From positions 1 to 24,443 of the forward strand of contig CAYSBC010000028.1 of NCBI GenBank assembly GCA_964429195.1: a stretch of 24,443 nt of DNA, in the 5' to 3' direction. Source of the DNA: JBBAFM01 sp041655415 (GTDB lineage: Bacteria > Bacillota > Clostridia > Peptostreptococcales > JAAYPU01). A model generated the notes under the pieces. That model ran no database searches and was not told the DNA's origin. It was given only the letters and a program-made list of their open reading frames with translations. Shown piece by piece: positions 1-7,015 of the stretch. Position numbers and translations under genes: made by a program. How positions within the stretch are numbered: position 1 is the stretch's first letter; every line of letters begins with the position of its first letter.

Positions 1-33
1 AAGCTTCGTTTTTATTTGGAGGTCTTGATATGA
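1..33 (+). CDS. C-terminal end of probable AbiEi-type antitoxin (partial)
   Basis: An open frame enters from the left edge and reads KLRFYLEVLI before a TGA at 31-33. That stop overlaps the ATG of the downstream AbiEii-like toxin (ATGA at 30-33), a typical translational coupling for toxin-antitoxin pairs. A leucine-rich tail of this kind resembles the ends of AbiEi-family antitoxins as I remember them, but only ten codons are visible. The identification rests mainly on gene position and overlap. Confidence 0.4.
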   Translation, partial: KLRFYLEVLI

Positions 34-869
34 AAAATGCCATGCAACTGAAAAGTATCATTAAGAATATTTCCAAGGAAAAAGGAATATCCGCACAACT
101 AGTAATGCAGAATTTTATGTTAGAAAGATTGCTGGAGAGAATATCCATATCAAAATATCAGCCACACTTCATATTAAAGGGTGGATTTCTTATTGCAGCA
201 ATGGTAGGGTTGGACACAAGAGCTACTATGGACATGGATGCAACAATTAAAGGTTTGCCTATCACAGAAGAAATGGTTAAACAGATGTTTATGGATGTTT
301 CTAGTATTAAAATCGAAGATGATGTACATTTCTCCTTTAATAAAATTACTGAAATCAGGGCTGGGGATGAGTATATAGGTTACCGAGTATCATTAACAGC
401 CAATTATCCTCCTATGGCAGTTCCGTTAAAACTAGATATTACTACAGGAGATAAAATTACGCCAAGGGAGATTATATACGAGTTTAAATTACTCCTAGAG
501 GATAGAACTATAAAAATATTAGCGTATAACCTTGAGACAGTTATGGCTGAAAAAATTGAAACAATTATAACAAGAGGTGACCAAAATACAAGGCCAAGGG
601 ATTTTTATGATATCTATGTTTTACATGAACTACAAGGAAAAAACATTGTTTGTGCAGCTTTGAAAAAAGCTGTAGAAGCTACTGCTATAAATAGAGATTC
701 ATTAGAAATAGTAAAAAATCATAAGGAAATAATTTCAGCTATCAGGGGTAGTGATACGATGCAAAAATATTGGAAAGATTATCAAAAGGATTTTGAATAT
801 GCAGTCGATATAGAATTTAATGATACTTTAAATTCATTAGAAGAAATTATGGGATGGATTCAAATTTAA
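30..869 (+). CDS. AbiEii/AbiGii-type nucleotidyltransferase toxin
   Basis: 279-residue protein of the AbiEii/AbiGii family (DUF1814), the nucleotidyltransferase toxin of type IV toxin-antitoxin systems, first known from phage abortive infection. Visible motifs: KGG at residues 50-52 followed by the DxD pair D68/D70 (nucleotidyltransferase motif I), LDITTGD around 135-141, AEKIETIITR at 173-182, and RDFYDIY at 190-196; all match the conserved AbiEii core. Length is normal for the family. The start is the ATG at 30, with GGAGG at 18-22 and an ATGA overlap with the upstream partner frame. These toxins transfer nucleotides to cell targets (tRNA or similar in studied cases); the target here is unknown. 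No convincing terminator follows. Confidence 0.88.
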   Translation: MKNAMQLKSIIKNISKEKGISAQLVMQNFMLERLLERISISKYQPHFILKGGFLIAAMVGLDTRATMDMDATIKGLPITEEMVKQMFMDVSSIKIEDDVHFSFNKITEIRAGDEYIGYRVSLTANYPPMAVPLKLDITTGDKITPREIIYEFKLLLEDRTIKILAYNLETVMAEKIETIITRGDQNTRPRDFYDIYVLHELQGKNIVCAALKKAVEATAINRDSLEIVKNHKEIISAIRGSDTMQKYWKDYQKDFEYAVDIEFNDTLNSLEEIMGWIQI

Positions 870-994
870 TTATTAGAATGTTATGGTTTCAGGGAAAATA
901 GCTTGTACCAAGGGGGGATAATATAATTGATTGGATCAAACCACATAAATAATAGGGTTTAATAAAATATCATAATATTAGAGGCTAAGTTTGT

Positions 995-1023
995 GTAGAC
1001 TAACTATTAAAAGTCAAGTCTAC
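995..1023. other. Inverted repeat between abiEii and glmS
   Basis: Perfect 7-bp arms (GTAGACT at 995-1001, AGTCTAC at 1017-1023) lie between the convergent toxin and glmS genes. Neither strand has a T-tract directly after the stem, so it is not a classical intrinsic terminator, but it is the only clear stem-loop available to end either transcript. A run of eight T at about 1045-1052 lies too far from it to form one. Confidence 0.4.
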
Positions 1024-1059
1024 TTATAAACCTACAGATGCCCCTTTTTTTTAATTTGA

Positions 1060-2883
1060 TTATTCCACCGTTACAGATTTCGCAAGGTTTTTCGGTTTGT
1101 CAATGTTGCAGCCCTTTTCTTTTGCAACATGGTAGGCTAAGAGCTGCAAAGAAATAATTTCAGGAATAGAAACCCATAAAGCATTTGTATTGGGAACTAA
1201 AAGTACATTATCAGATTCCGTGTAAATGCGATGATTATTTTCAGGTGCAACAGCGAGAACATTAGCACCTCTTGTTTTAACCTCTTTAATATTCGACATC
1301 ATTTTGTCAAATAATTCTTCCTGACAAGCAAGAGCTACAACCAGGCTATTATCATCAATAAGAGCGATGGTCCCGTGTTTTAACTCTCCGGCAGCGTAAG
1401 CTTCTGATTGAATATAGGAAATCTCTTTTAATTTGAGGGAGCCCTCCATACACACAGCATAATCGATGTTGCGACCGATAAAAAAAATACTGCTGTGCCG
1501 GCTATAGGTCTTTGCTAAAAAAGGAATATGGGAGTTTAAATCCAAAGCACGTTGTGCCCGCTCCGGTAAAGAAACAATCTCATTCAGTAAAGCCTGATAA
1601 TCTTCTGATTCTATTCTATTGATTTCATCTGCAAACCATAAGGCGAGCATATCTAAAACAGCGAGCTGTGTTGTATAACCTTTCGTCGTAGCAACCGCAA
1701 TTTCCGGACCCGCCCATGTATAAATGACATAGTCAGATAGTTTTGAAATGGTACTTCCCACAACATTGACTATAGAAAGTACAGTTGCACCCCGCTCCTT
1801 GCATTCTTTGATGGCGGCGATTGTATCGGCTGTTTCTCCGGACTGTGAGATGGCAATTAAGAGAGTGTCCTTATCAATAATGGGATTGCGATAGCGTAGC
1901 TCACTTGCTACCTCCGTTTGCACAGGTAAGCGGCATAATTCCTCAATGACATATCTTCCCACACAGCCCGCGTGATAGGCCGAGCCGCAAGCGGTAATAA
2001 CTATTTTACTCCTATCTGAAAGCTTTTCGATTACCCCTTCTAAACCTTCAAAAACAATCTTACCCTCTTTTATATTGGCTTCGATGGTGGATTTTAGGGC
2101 CTTGGGCTGTTCCATAATTTCTTTAAGCATAAAATGCTCATAGCCGCCTTTTTCCGCAGCTTCTATATCCCAGACAACGCGGAAAATCGGTTTTTCTAAA
2201 GGTTTCGAAGTACAATCGAATATTTCAACCTTATCAGGGGTAATTTCTGCAAATTCACCATCTTCTAAATAGATAACATTTTTAGTGTGATGAATCAGTG
2301 CAGTGACATCGGATGCAAAATAATTATCTCCTACGCCAACACCGATAATAAGCGGTGAACCTAATTTGGCTGTGTAAATTGTGTCTGGAAAGTCTGTGCA
2401 TATAACGCCGAGAGCATAAGAACCTTCCAAGCGTGAAACAGTTTTCATTATTGCCTTTTGAGGATTACCTTCATAATAATGTTCGAGCAGATGGACTACA
2501 ACCTCTGTATCCGTCTCACTTTCAAAATGATAACCTTTTTCAGTTAACTCCTCACGAAGCATTGCATAATTTTCTATAATTCCATTATGAACGATGGCAA
2601 AAAGTCCATCGTTGGATAAATGGGGATGAGCATTAATATCTGTAGGAGCACCGTGTGTTGCCCAGCGTGTATGGCCAATTCCGCAACACCCGGATGTTTG
2701 ATCCTTGCTAACTTTGTTGATTAAATTTTCCAGCTGTCCGCTGGCTTTTATCATACGGATAGCCATCGCATTGTTGATGGCTATCCCTGCAGAGTCATAG
2801 CCTCTGTATTCCAATCGTTTTAGTCCATTAAGCAGTATGGGAACTGCTGCATTATTTCCTGTATATCCAACTATTCCACACAT
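1060..2883 (-). CDS. glmS: Glutamine--fructose-6-phosphate aminotransferase (isomerizing)
   Basis: 607-residue GlmS. It makes glucosamine-6-phosphate from fructose-6-phosphate and glutamine, the first committed step towards UDP-GlcNAc for peptidoglycan. The N-terminus MCGIVGYTG supplies the Cys nucleophile of the class II glutaminase domain (about residues 1-220). Two SIS sugar-isomerase domains follow, with SQSGETADT typical of the sugar-phosphate site. The C-terminus ends NLAKSVTVE, the conserved tail closing the active site. Length is normal. The gene starts 4 bp after the gdhA stop, with AAGGA about 13 nt before the ATG, so it is probably co-transcribed and translationally coupled with gdhA. 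There is no room for the glmS ribozyme common in Firmicutes, so feedback by GlcN6P through RNA cleavage is not expected at this locus. Confidence 0.97.
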   Translation of the reverse strand: MCGIVGYTGNNAAVPILLNGLKRLEYRGYDSAGIAINNAMAIRMIKASGQLENLINKVSKDQTSGCCGIGHTRWATHGAPTDINAHPHLSNDGLFAIVHNGIIENYAMLREELTEKGYHFESETDTEVVVHLLEHYYEGNPQKAIMKTVSRLEGSYALGVICTDFPDTIYTAKLGSPLIIGVGVGDNYFASDVTALIHHTKNVIYLEDGEFAEITPDKVEIFDCTSKPLEKPIFRVVWDIEAAEKGGYEHFMLKEIMEQPKALKSTIEANIKEGKIVFEGLEGVIEKLSDRSKIVITACGSAYHAGCVGRYVIEELCRLPVQTEVASELRYRNPIIDKDTLLIAISQSGETADTIAAIKECKERGATVLSIVNVVGSTISKLSDYVIYTWAGPEIAVATTKGYTTQLAVLDMLALWFADEINRIESEDYQALLNEIVSLPERAQRALDLNSHIPFLAKTYSRHSSIFFIGRNIDYAVCMEGSLKLKEISYIQSEAYAAGELKHGTIALIDDNSLVVALACQEELFDKMMSNIKEVKTRGANVLAVAPENNHRIYTESDNVLLVPNTNALWVSIPEIISLQLLAYHVAKEKGCNIDKPKNLAKSVTVE

Positions 2884-2887
2884 CTAC

Positions 2888-4222
2888 TTACACTATTCCT
2901 TGTGCATTCATGGCTTTTACTACTTTTTCAAATCCTGCTATATTGGCACCTACTACATAATTTCCTGCCCTACCGTATTTGTTTGCAGCTGCATCAATAT
3001 TATGAAAAATGTCTACCATAATACTCTTGAGCATGATATCAACCTTTTCAAAGGGCCAGCGTCTTCTTTCACTGTTCTGAGACATTTCAAGTGCTGATAT
3101 AGCAACACCCCCTGCATTTGCAGCTTTGCCAGGTAGGAAATAAACATCATTCTTTTGCAAATACTCTGTAGCCTCCAAAGTTGTAGGCATGTTTGCACCT
3201 TCACAAACTGCTATAACACCATTTCCTACTAAAGCTTTTGCAGCCTCTATATCCAATTCATTTTGTGTAGCACAAGGGAGAGCAATATCAGCTTTAATTC
3301 TCCACATATCCCTGCCTTCATGATACTCAGAATGAGGCCTGTATTTCTTGTACTCTGTAAGCCTTGCCCGGTTTATTTCTTTGATTTCTTTAAGTGCAGC
3401 AACATCTACACCCTCAGGATCATAAATCCAGCCTGATGAATCCGAAGCTGTAACAGCTTTTGCACCCAATTGTCCTGCTTTTTCAATGGCATAAATAGCA
3501 ACATTGCCGGAGCCTGAAACAACTATTGTTTTTCCTTCCATGCCCTGATCCTTGCACCTGAGCATTTCTTCCGTAATATACAAAAGACCGTAACCTGTTG
3601 CTTCATTTCTTACAAGGGATCCGCCATATTCTAGTCCCTTGCCTGTCAAAACACCTTCAAACAAGCTGCGTATTCTCTTATATTGCCCAAACATATAACC
3701 AATTTCACGTGAACCCGTTCCAATATCTCCGGCGGGAACGTCCGTATCTGCGCCTATATACTTATACAATTCCGTCATAAAGCTTTGGCAGAAAGCCATA
3801 ACCTCTCTGTCCGATTTGCCTTTCGGATCAAAATCCGAACCACCTTTTCCTCCCCCGATAGGAAGACCGGTGAGTGCGTTTTTAAATATTTGCTCAAATC
3901 CTAGGAATTTAATAATTCCAAGATTCACAGATGGATGTAATCGAAGTCCGCCTTTATAAGGGCCAATAGCACTGTTAAACTGAACTCTGTATCCTGTATT
4001 GACATGAACCTGCCCCTTATCATCAATCCATGGCACCCTGAATTTAATCTGTCTTTCCGGATTTACCAATCTTTCAAGCAAGGCATCTTTGCGGAATTGT
4101 TCTTCATGGACCTCTACAATCGGTTTTAAGGAATCAAGCACTTCTTTTACAGCTTGGTGAAATTCCAATTCTCCGGGATTTTGCTTCACAATTTGTTTAT
4201 ATACCTCGTCTACATAAGACAT
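2888..4222 (-). CDS. gdhA: NADP-type glutamate dehydrogenase
   Basis: 444-residue hexameric glutamate dehydrogenase (2-oxoglutarate + NH4+ + NAD(P)H to glutamate). The sequence aligns by eye with Clostridium symbiosum GDH throughout: substrate lysine K90 in GPYKGGLR, catalytic lysine K126 in GGGKGGSDFDP, catalytic Asp166 in DVPAGDIG. The Rossmann loop VVSGSGNVA is followed by TASDSSG, as in the NADP-specific E. coli enzyme, which argues for NADPH and a biosynthetic role. Start ATG at 4222 has AAAGGAGG about 8 nt upstream. A strong promoter and a terminator-like leader hairpin lie just upstream (separate entries). First gene of a gdhA-glmS operon that joins ammonia assimilation to amino-sugar synthesis. 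Confidence 0.96.
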   Translation of the reverse strand: MSYVDEVYKQIVKQNPGELEFHQAVKEVLDSLKPIVEVHEEQFRKDALLERLVNPERQIKFRVPWIDDKGQVHVNTGYRVQFNSAIGPYKGGLRLHPSVNLGIIKFLGFEQIFKNALTGLPIGGGKGGSDFDPKGKSDREVMAFCQSFMTELYKYIGADTDVPAGDIGTGSREIGYMFGQYKRIRSLFEGVLTGKGLEYGGSLVRNEATGYGLLYITEEMLRCKDQGMEGKTIVVSGSGNVAIYAIEKAGQLGAKAVTASDSSGWIYDPEGVDVAALKEIKEINRARLTEYKKYRPHSEYHEGRDMWRIKADIALPCATQNELDIEAAKALVGNGVIAVCEGANMPTTLEATEYLQKNDVYFLPGKAANAGGVAISALEMSQNSERRRWPFEKVDIMLKSIMVDIFHNIDAAANKYGRAGNYVVGANIAGFEKVVKAMNAQGIV

Positions 4223-4260
4223 ATTTATAGCCTCCTTTAAAAAAATGCATGCATTAAATA

Positions 4261-4311
4261 AAAAAAGACAAGGCAGTTTTTAAGGGATGAACCCTTAAAG
4301 ACCACCTTGTC
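4261..4311 (-). terminator. Terminator-like hairpin in the gdhA leader
   Basis: On the minus strand GACAAGG (4311-4305) pairs with CCTTGTC (4273-4267), and an inner stem TTTAAGGG/CCCTTAAA closes a 5-nt loop. Seven T follow directly, interrupted only by the next A. The structure lies between the gdhA promoter and start codon, with no upstream minus-strand gene to terminate, so an attenuator or 5' stabilising hairpin is the likely role. Confidence 0.75.
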
Positions 4312-4323
4312 TCTCGGTTTATT

Positions 4324-4353
4324 ATTATATTATTTATTTTATTCATTTGTCAA
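4324..4353 (-). promoter_or_regulatory. gdhA-glmS promoter
   Basis: On the minus strand TTGACA (4353-4348) and TATAAT (4329-4324), both perfect sigma-A matches, are separated by 18 bp. The predicted transcription start at about 4316 falls at the 5' foot of the leader hairpin, about 95 nt before the gdhA ATG. Confidence 0.8.
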
Positions 4354-4417
4354 TAGTTTCAGTATTTTTTCTTTATTCCCAAATTTAATTGCATCAAATC
4401 CTGCAAAATGATATGCT

Positions 4418-4423
4418 TATAAT
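4418..4423 (+). promoter_or_regulatory. Possible -10 element of bacterioferritin gene
   Basis: A perfect TATAAT lies 40 bp before the bfr start codon. No good -35 sits 16-18 bp upstream, so the promoter may need an activator or be controlled by a metal or redox regulator. No clear Fur or PerR box was seen. Confidence 0.4.
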
Positions 4424-4462
4424 AGAATATGCAATAATTTCTACATAAGGGGAGGTTAAAAA

Positions 4463-4930
4463 ATGAAAGGTGATCCTAAACTCATTGAAACATTGAATTC
4501 CTTGCTGGCAGATGAATTGACAGCAATCAACCAGTATATGGTACATTCTGAAATGTGTGCAGACTGGGGATATGAAAAGCTACATGAAAATTTTGAAAAA
4601 CGTGCCATTGACGAAATGAAGCATGCAGAAAAACTTATAGGAAGAATCCTGTTCCTAGAAGGAGTTCCGATTGTTAGCGATCTAAAAAAGATTTCCATCG
4701 GCAAGGATGTACCGGATCAGTTGGAAAACGATCGTCTTGCTGAGGTGGATGCTATCGCCGCTTATAACGAAGCTATAAAACTAGCTGGAGAAGTCAAGGA
4801 TTTTGCAACTCGCGATATGCTGGACAAGATTCTTCAGGATGAGGACCGCCATATGGACGATATCGAAGGCTACCAAGATCGCATATCTCACATGGGACTT
4901 CCTATTTTCTTAACCACACAGGTTGACTAA
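4463..4930 (+). CDS. bfr: Bacterioferritin
   Basis: 155-residue bacterioferritin, which forms a 24-subunit shell that oxidises Fe(II) and stores ferric mineral. All expected ligands are present at canonical positions: diiron ferroxidase residues E18, E51, H54, E94, E127 and H130, plus M52, the residue that binds heme between subunits. This supports a functional heme-containing Bfr rather than a simple ferritin or DPS. The start ATG at 4463 has a strong AAGGGGAGG 8-10 nt upstream. It is a single-gene unit, divergent from gdhA and convergent with acd. Likely roles are iron storage and protection from oxygen or peroxide in an anaerobe. Confidence 0.95.
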   Translation: MKGDPKLIETLNSLLADELTAINQYMVHSEMCADWGYEKLHENFEKRAIDEMKHAEKLIGRILFLEGVPIVSDLKKISIGKDVPDQLENDRLAEVDAIAAYNEAIKLAGEVKDFATRDMLDKILQDEDRHMDDIEGYQDRISHMGLPIFLTTQVD

Positions 4931-4933
4931 TTG

Positions 4934-4954
4934 ACTAAAATAACTTATTTTAGT
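4934..4954. repeat. Perfect palindrome just after bfr
   Basis: ACTAAAATAA, one C, then TTATTTTAGT form a perfect 21-bp palindrome starting 3 bp after the bfr stop. With a 1-nt centre it is a poor RNA hairpin, so it looks more like a protein-binding site, but no function can be assigned. Confidence 0.45.
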
Positions 4955-4982
4955 GAAAGATAATGCACACTTTTCTATTTTA

Positions 4983-5019
4983 AAAGGGATAAGGCTCCTA
5001 TTGGAGTTCTTATCCCTTT
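4983..5019. terminator. Bidirectional terminator between bfr and acd
   Basis: An 11-bp perfect stem (AAAGGGATAAG at 4983-4993 with CTTATCCCTTT at 5009-5019) has an inner GCTCC/GGAGT-like extension. It lies between the convergent bfr and acd genes. The T-tract is short on both strands (T's lie within the stem), so efficiency is uncertain. Confidence 0.6.
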
Positions 5020-5091
5020 AAAGTTGCATTCATTATATTCATTCCTAAAGAAGTTGAAGGTTAATTTTCATGATTTCACCTTATATAATTT

Positions 5092-6239
5092 TCAACCTTT
5101 AAGCGAGTCTCCTGCAATCACTACTTGCATAATCATGGATGTAGCTCCTGCCGGGATAGAGGTTAAAGCATCTCTTAAATATCGGCTTACAGGATATTCA
5201 TTGATGACACCATAACCGCCCATCAGGTCCATGGTTCTTTTAGCAGCCCGGGCTGCTGTTTCGGCTGTATAATATTTTGCCATTGTAATTTCGACCCCAT
5301 TAGGTTTCCCTTCATCAGTCAAAGCTGTAGCCGAATAGGTAAGTAATTTGGCAGTTTCATAATCGACTCTATTTTCAGCTATCAGATTTTGGATTGCCTG
5401 AATTTTTGCAAGAGGTTTTCCATAAAGCATCCTTTCCTTCGCAAATTTGACGGCTTCTTCATAACAAGCTCTTAAAAGGCCTACGCATATTGCAGACATA
5501 CCACTCCGTCCAGCTGTACTGAAGGCATCCATGGCTATTTTAGCACCAGATCCTTCCTTTCCTATGAGCTGAGAATCATCCAGGACTACATTCTCACATA
5601 GGATATCACCTGTGGGAACTCCACGTAAGCCAAATTTATCTTCCTTACGGCCGGCTTTATGACCCGGTGTTTCTTTTTCAATGATAAACATACTGAGAAG
5701 AGGACGATTTTTTTCATCTGTACCTGTTCTAACTAACCAAAGATCAAGATCAGCTATCAAAGAGTTTGTAATAAAGCATTTACGTCCATTCAAGACCCAT
5801 TTGCCATCCTTCTTTTCTCCTGTGCTCTTCAGACCCATCATGTCCGATCCACCACTAGGTTCTGTAACAGAAATTGAACAAATTTTATTTCCAGAAGCAA
5901 TGTCAGGTAAATACTTCTTTTTTTGTTCTTCTGTGCCATAAATATTAAGGATATAAGCAATAACGAGATGACTCTCAACTCCAAGAGCCAGGCCTGCAGC
6001 ATGTCGTGCTATTTCCTCTACAACGATAGCTCTTTCAATAAAGCCTAAGCCTGCACCGCCATATTCTTCAGGTACAGAAATTCCCATTATACCCAGTTCA
6101 CCCATCTTGGTGAATAGCTCTAATGGTGTATGGTCTTCTTCATCCCATTGTTTGACATAAGGAGCTATTTCGCCTCCGTAAACTCCCGTATAGCATCTCT
6201 GAGCATTTCTTGCTCTTTAGTGAATTGAAACATATTCAT
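5092..6239 (-). pseudogene. Acyl-CoA dehydrogenase, frameshifted near N-terminus
   Basis: FAD-dependent acyl-CoA dehydrogenase fold, about 380 residues when both frames are joined. The true start is ATG at 6239 (or 6233) after AAGGAGG. It reads MNMFQFTKEQEML...EFTEAK and meets TAG at 6167-6165. The -1 or +2 shifted frame continues GEIAPYVKQW through the N-terminal helical domain into the open stretch ending at 5092. A single missing base near 6168-6176 explains this. The methionine at 6105 has no ribosome binding site and would drop part of the N-terminal domain. Middle and C-terminal ACD domains are intact (SVTEPSGGSDM flavin motif; MGGYGVINEYPVSRYLRD). The usual catalytic Glu before GTSEI is replaced (IPAGATSM), and the alternative helix-G Glu of isovaleryl-CoA dehydrogenase is also absent (MDAFSTAGR). 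It could be a real pseudogene or a sequencing error. Confidence 0.85.
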
Positions 6240-6330
6240 TATTCCTCCTTCTAAGCACCGCTTTTATCATTCTTTTTGATAAGTTCGTCATCCATTTGGG
6301 TAACAATTGGGAGAACTGATATCTGAGAAC

Positions 6331-6359
6331 ATAATACTATCAAATAAATATCTTGTCAA
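6331..6359 (-). promoter_or_regulatory. acd promoter
   Basis: Minus strand TTGACA (6359-6354), 17-bp spacer, TATTAT (6336-6331): a near-consensus sigma-A promoter. Its start site, at about 6324, lies on a TGATATC motif that may be a MarR operator. Confidence 0.75.
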
Positions 6360-6391
6360 TAAATATTTTGATATCAAACTACTTATTAGGA

Positions 6392-6420
6392 TTGACATAT
6401 TTTTTTTACTGTATTAGTAT
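6392..6420 (+). promoter_or_regulatory. marR1 promoter
   Basis: TTGACA at 6392-6397, 17-bp spacer and TAGTAT at 6415-6420. The predicted start at about 6427 abuts the ATTGATTTCAAT motif. Confidence 0.6.
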
Positions 6421-6507
6421 TAAACTATATTGATTTCAATGAATGATAGTCGCATGTAAGGCTATGCCTAGAACTTATAGATTGACTTACTAAGGAGGAA
6501 GTGTGAA

Positions 6508-6921
6508 TTGAGTCGTGAAATGTGTATTAATCTTTTGCTAAGTAAGGCTAATCAAAAGGTTAGCCAGGTATTTAAAACAGAGCTTGCCGAATATCAAATG
6601 ACACCTGCACAATTAGGCGCTCTCAGTTGCCTCTGGGAAAAAGATGGCCGATCTCCAAGTCAGATTGCTGCATATCTTAACTTAGATACTTCTACTATTA
6701 CAGGAATTCTTGATCGTTTGGGAGATCATCAATTATCTTATAGAACACTTGATCCATCTGATAGAAGAGCCTTAAAAGTTTGCTTGGATGAAAAGGGCAA
6801 ATCTCTACAGGAACCCATGGAAATGTTGTCTGAAAAATTAAATAATGAACTCCTGGCCTCCTTCACCCCAGATGAAAAGGAAACTTTGAAACATTTGTTG
6901 CTTAAGCTGATCAATGAATAG
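6508..6921 (+). CDS. MarR-family transcriptional regulator (acd-linked)
   Basis: 137-residue MarR-family winged-helix repressor. The wHTH spans about residues 30-100: recognition-helix stretch SPSQIAAYLNLDTSTITGIL, then the wing DPSDRRALKVCLDEKG with the conserved DRR. Dimerisation helices sit at both ends. Translation starts at a TTG (6508), chosen because AAGGAGGAA at 6492-6500 sits about 9 nt upstream and the nearby GTG triplets run into stops. It is divergent from the acyl-CoA dehydrogenase gene and probably represses it and itself, with relief by a small aromatic or acyl ligand. The ligand is unknown. A terminator follows. Confidence 0.9.
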   Translation: MSREMCINLLLSKANQKVSQVFKTELAEYQMTPAQLGALSCLWEKDGRSPSQIAAYLNLDTSTITGILDRLGDHQLSYRTLDPSDRRALKVCLDEKGKSLQEPMEMLSEKLNNELLASFTPDEKETLKHLLLKLINE

Positions 6922-6931
6922 AAAATCAACC

Positions 6932-6971
6932 GAGCCACAAGCTAACTTATTGCCTGTGGCTCTTATTTTTT
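6932..6971 (+). terminator. Intrinsic terminator of marR1
   Basis: GAGCCACA (6932-6939) pairs with TGTGGCTC (6955-6962), followed by TTATTTTTT. It lies just after the marR1 stop and between convergent genes. The minus strand has a poorer T-tract. Confidence 0.85.
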
Positions 6972-7015
6972 CCTGATATATGCCTCCAAATAGGCTTATG
7001 TGGTCCTGCAATTCA

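Larger units (their letters stand above)
6317..6440. promoter_or_regulatory. Candidate MarR operators between acd and marR1
   Basis: Three related palindromic motifs lie in the divergent region: TGATATCT at 6317-6324 (acd start site), the perfect TTTGATATCAAA at 6367-6378 between the two -35 boxes, and ATTGATTTCAAT at 6429-6440 (marR1 start site). Their placement at both promoters fits autoregulation and co-regulation by the divergent MarR protein. This is inferred from the pattern only. Confidence 0.5.

Noticed and set aside
1..6. HindIII site (AAGCTT) at the first base as a sign of a cloned fragment end
   Set aside because: The site is common in AT-rich DNA, and the right end of the window shows no matching site.
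1045..1052. Run of eight T as end of a plus-strand terminator for abiEii
   Set aside because: The nearest stem (995-1023) ends more than 20 nt before it, and no stem directly abuts the T run.
4223..4320. glmS ribozyme or glutamine riboswitch in the gdhA leader
   Set aside because: Leader of about 95 nt is occupied by one hairpin; no multi-stem core resembling either RNA.
4387..4435. ATTGCAT and ATGCAAT flanking the bfr -10 as an operator
   Set aside because: Only 7-bp arms separated by about 34 bp in AT-rich DNA; no match to a known Fur or PerR box.
5092..6105. 337-residue acyl-CoA dehydrogenase starting at 6105 as a natural gene
   Set aside because: No ribosome binding site there; the N-terminal domain clearly continues upstream in a shifted frame to an ATG with AAGGAGG and a promoter.
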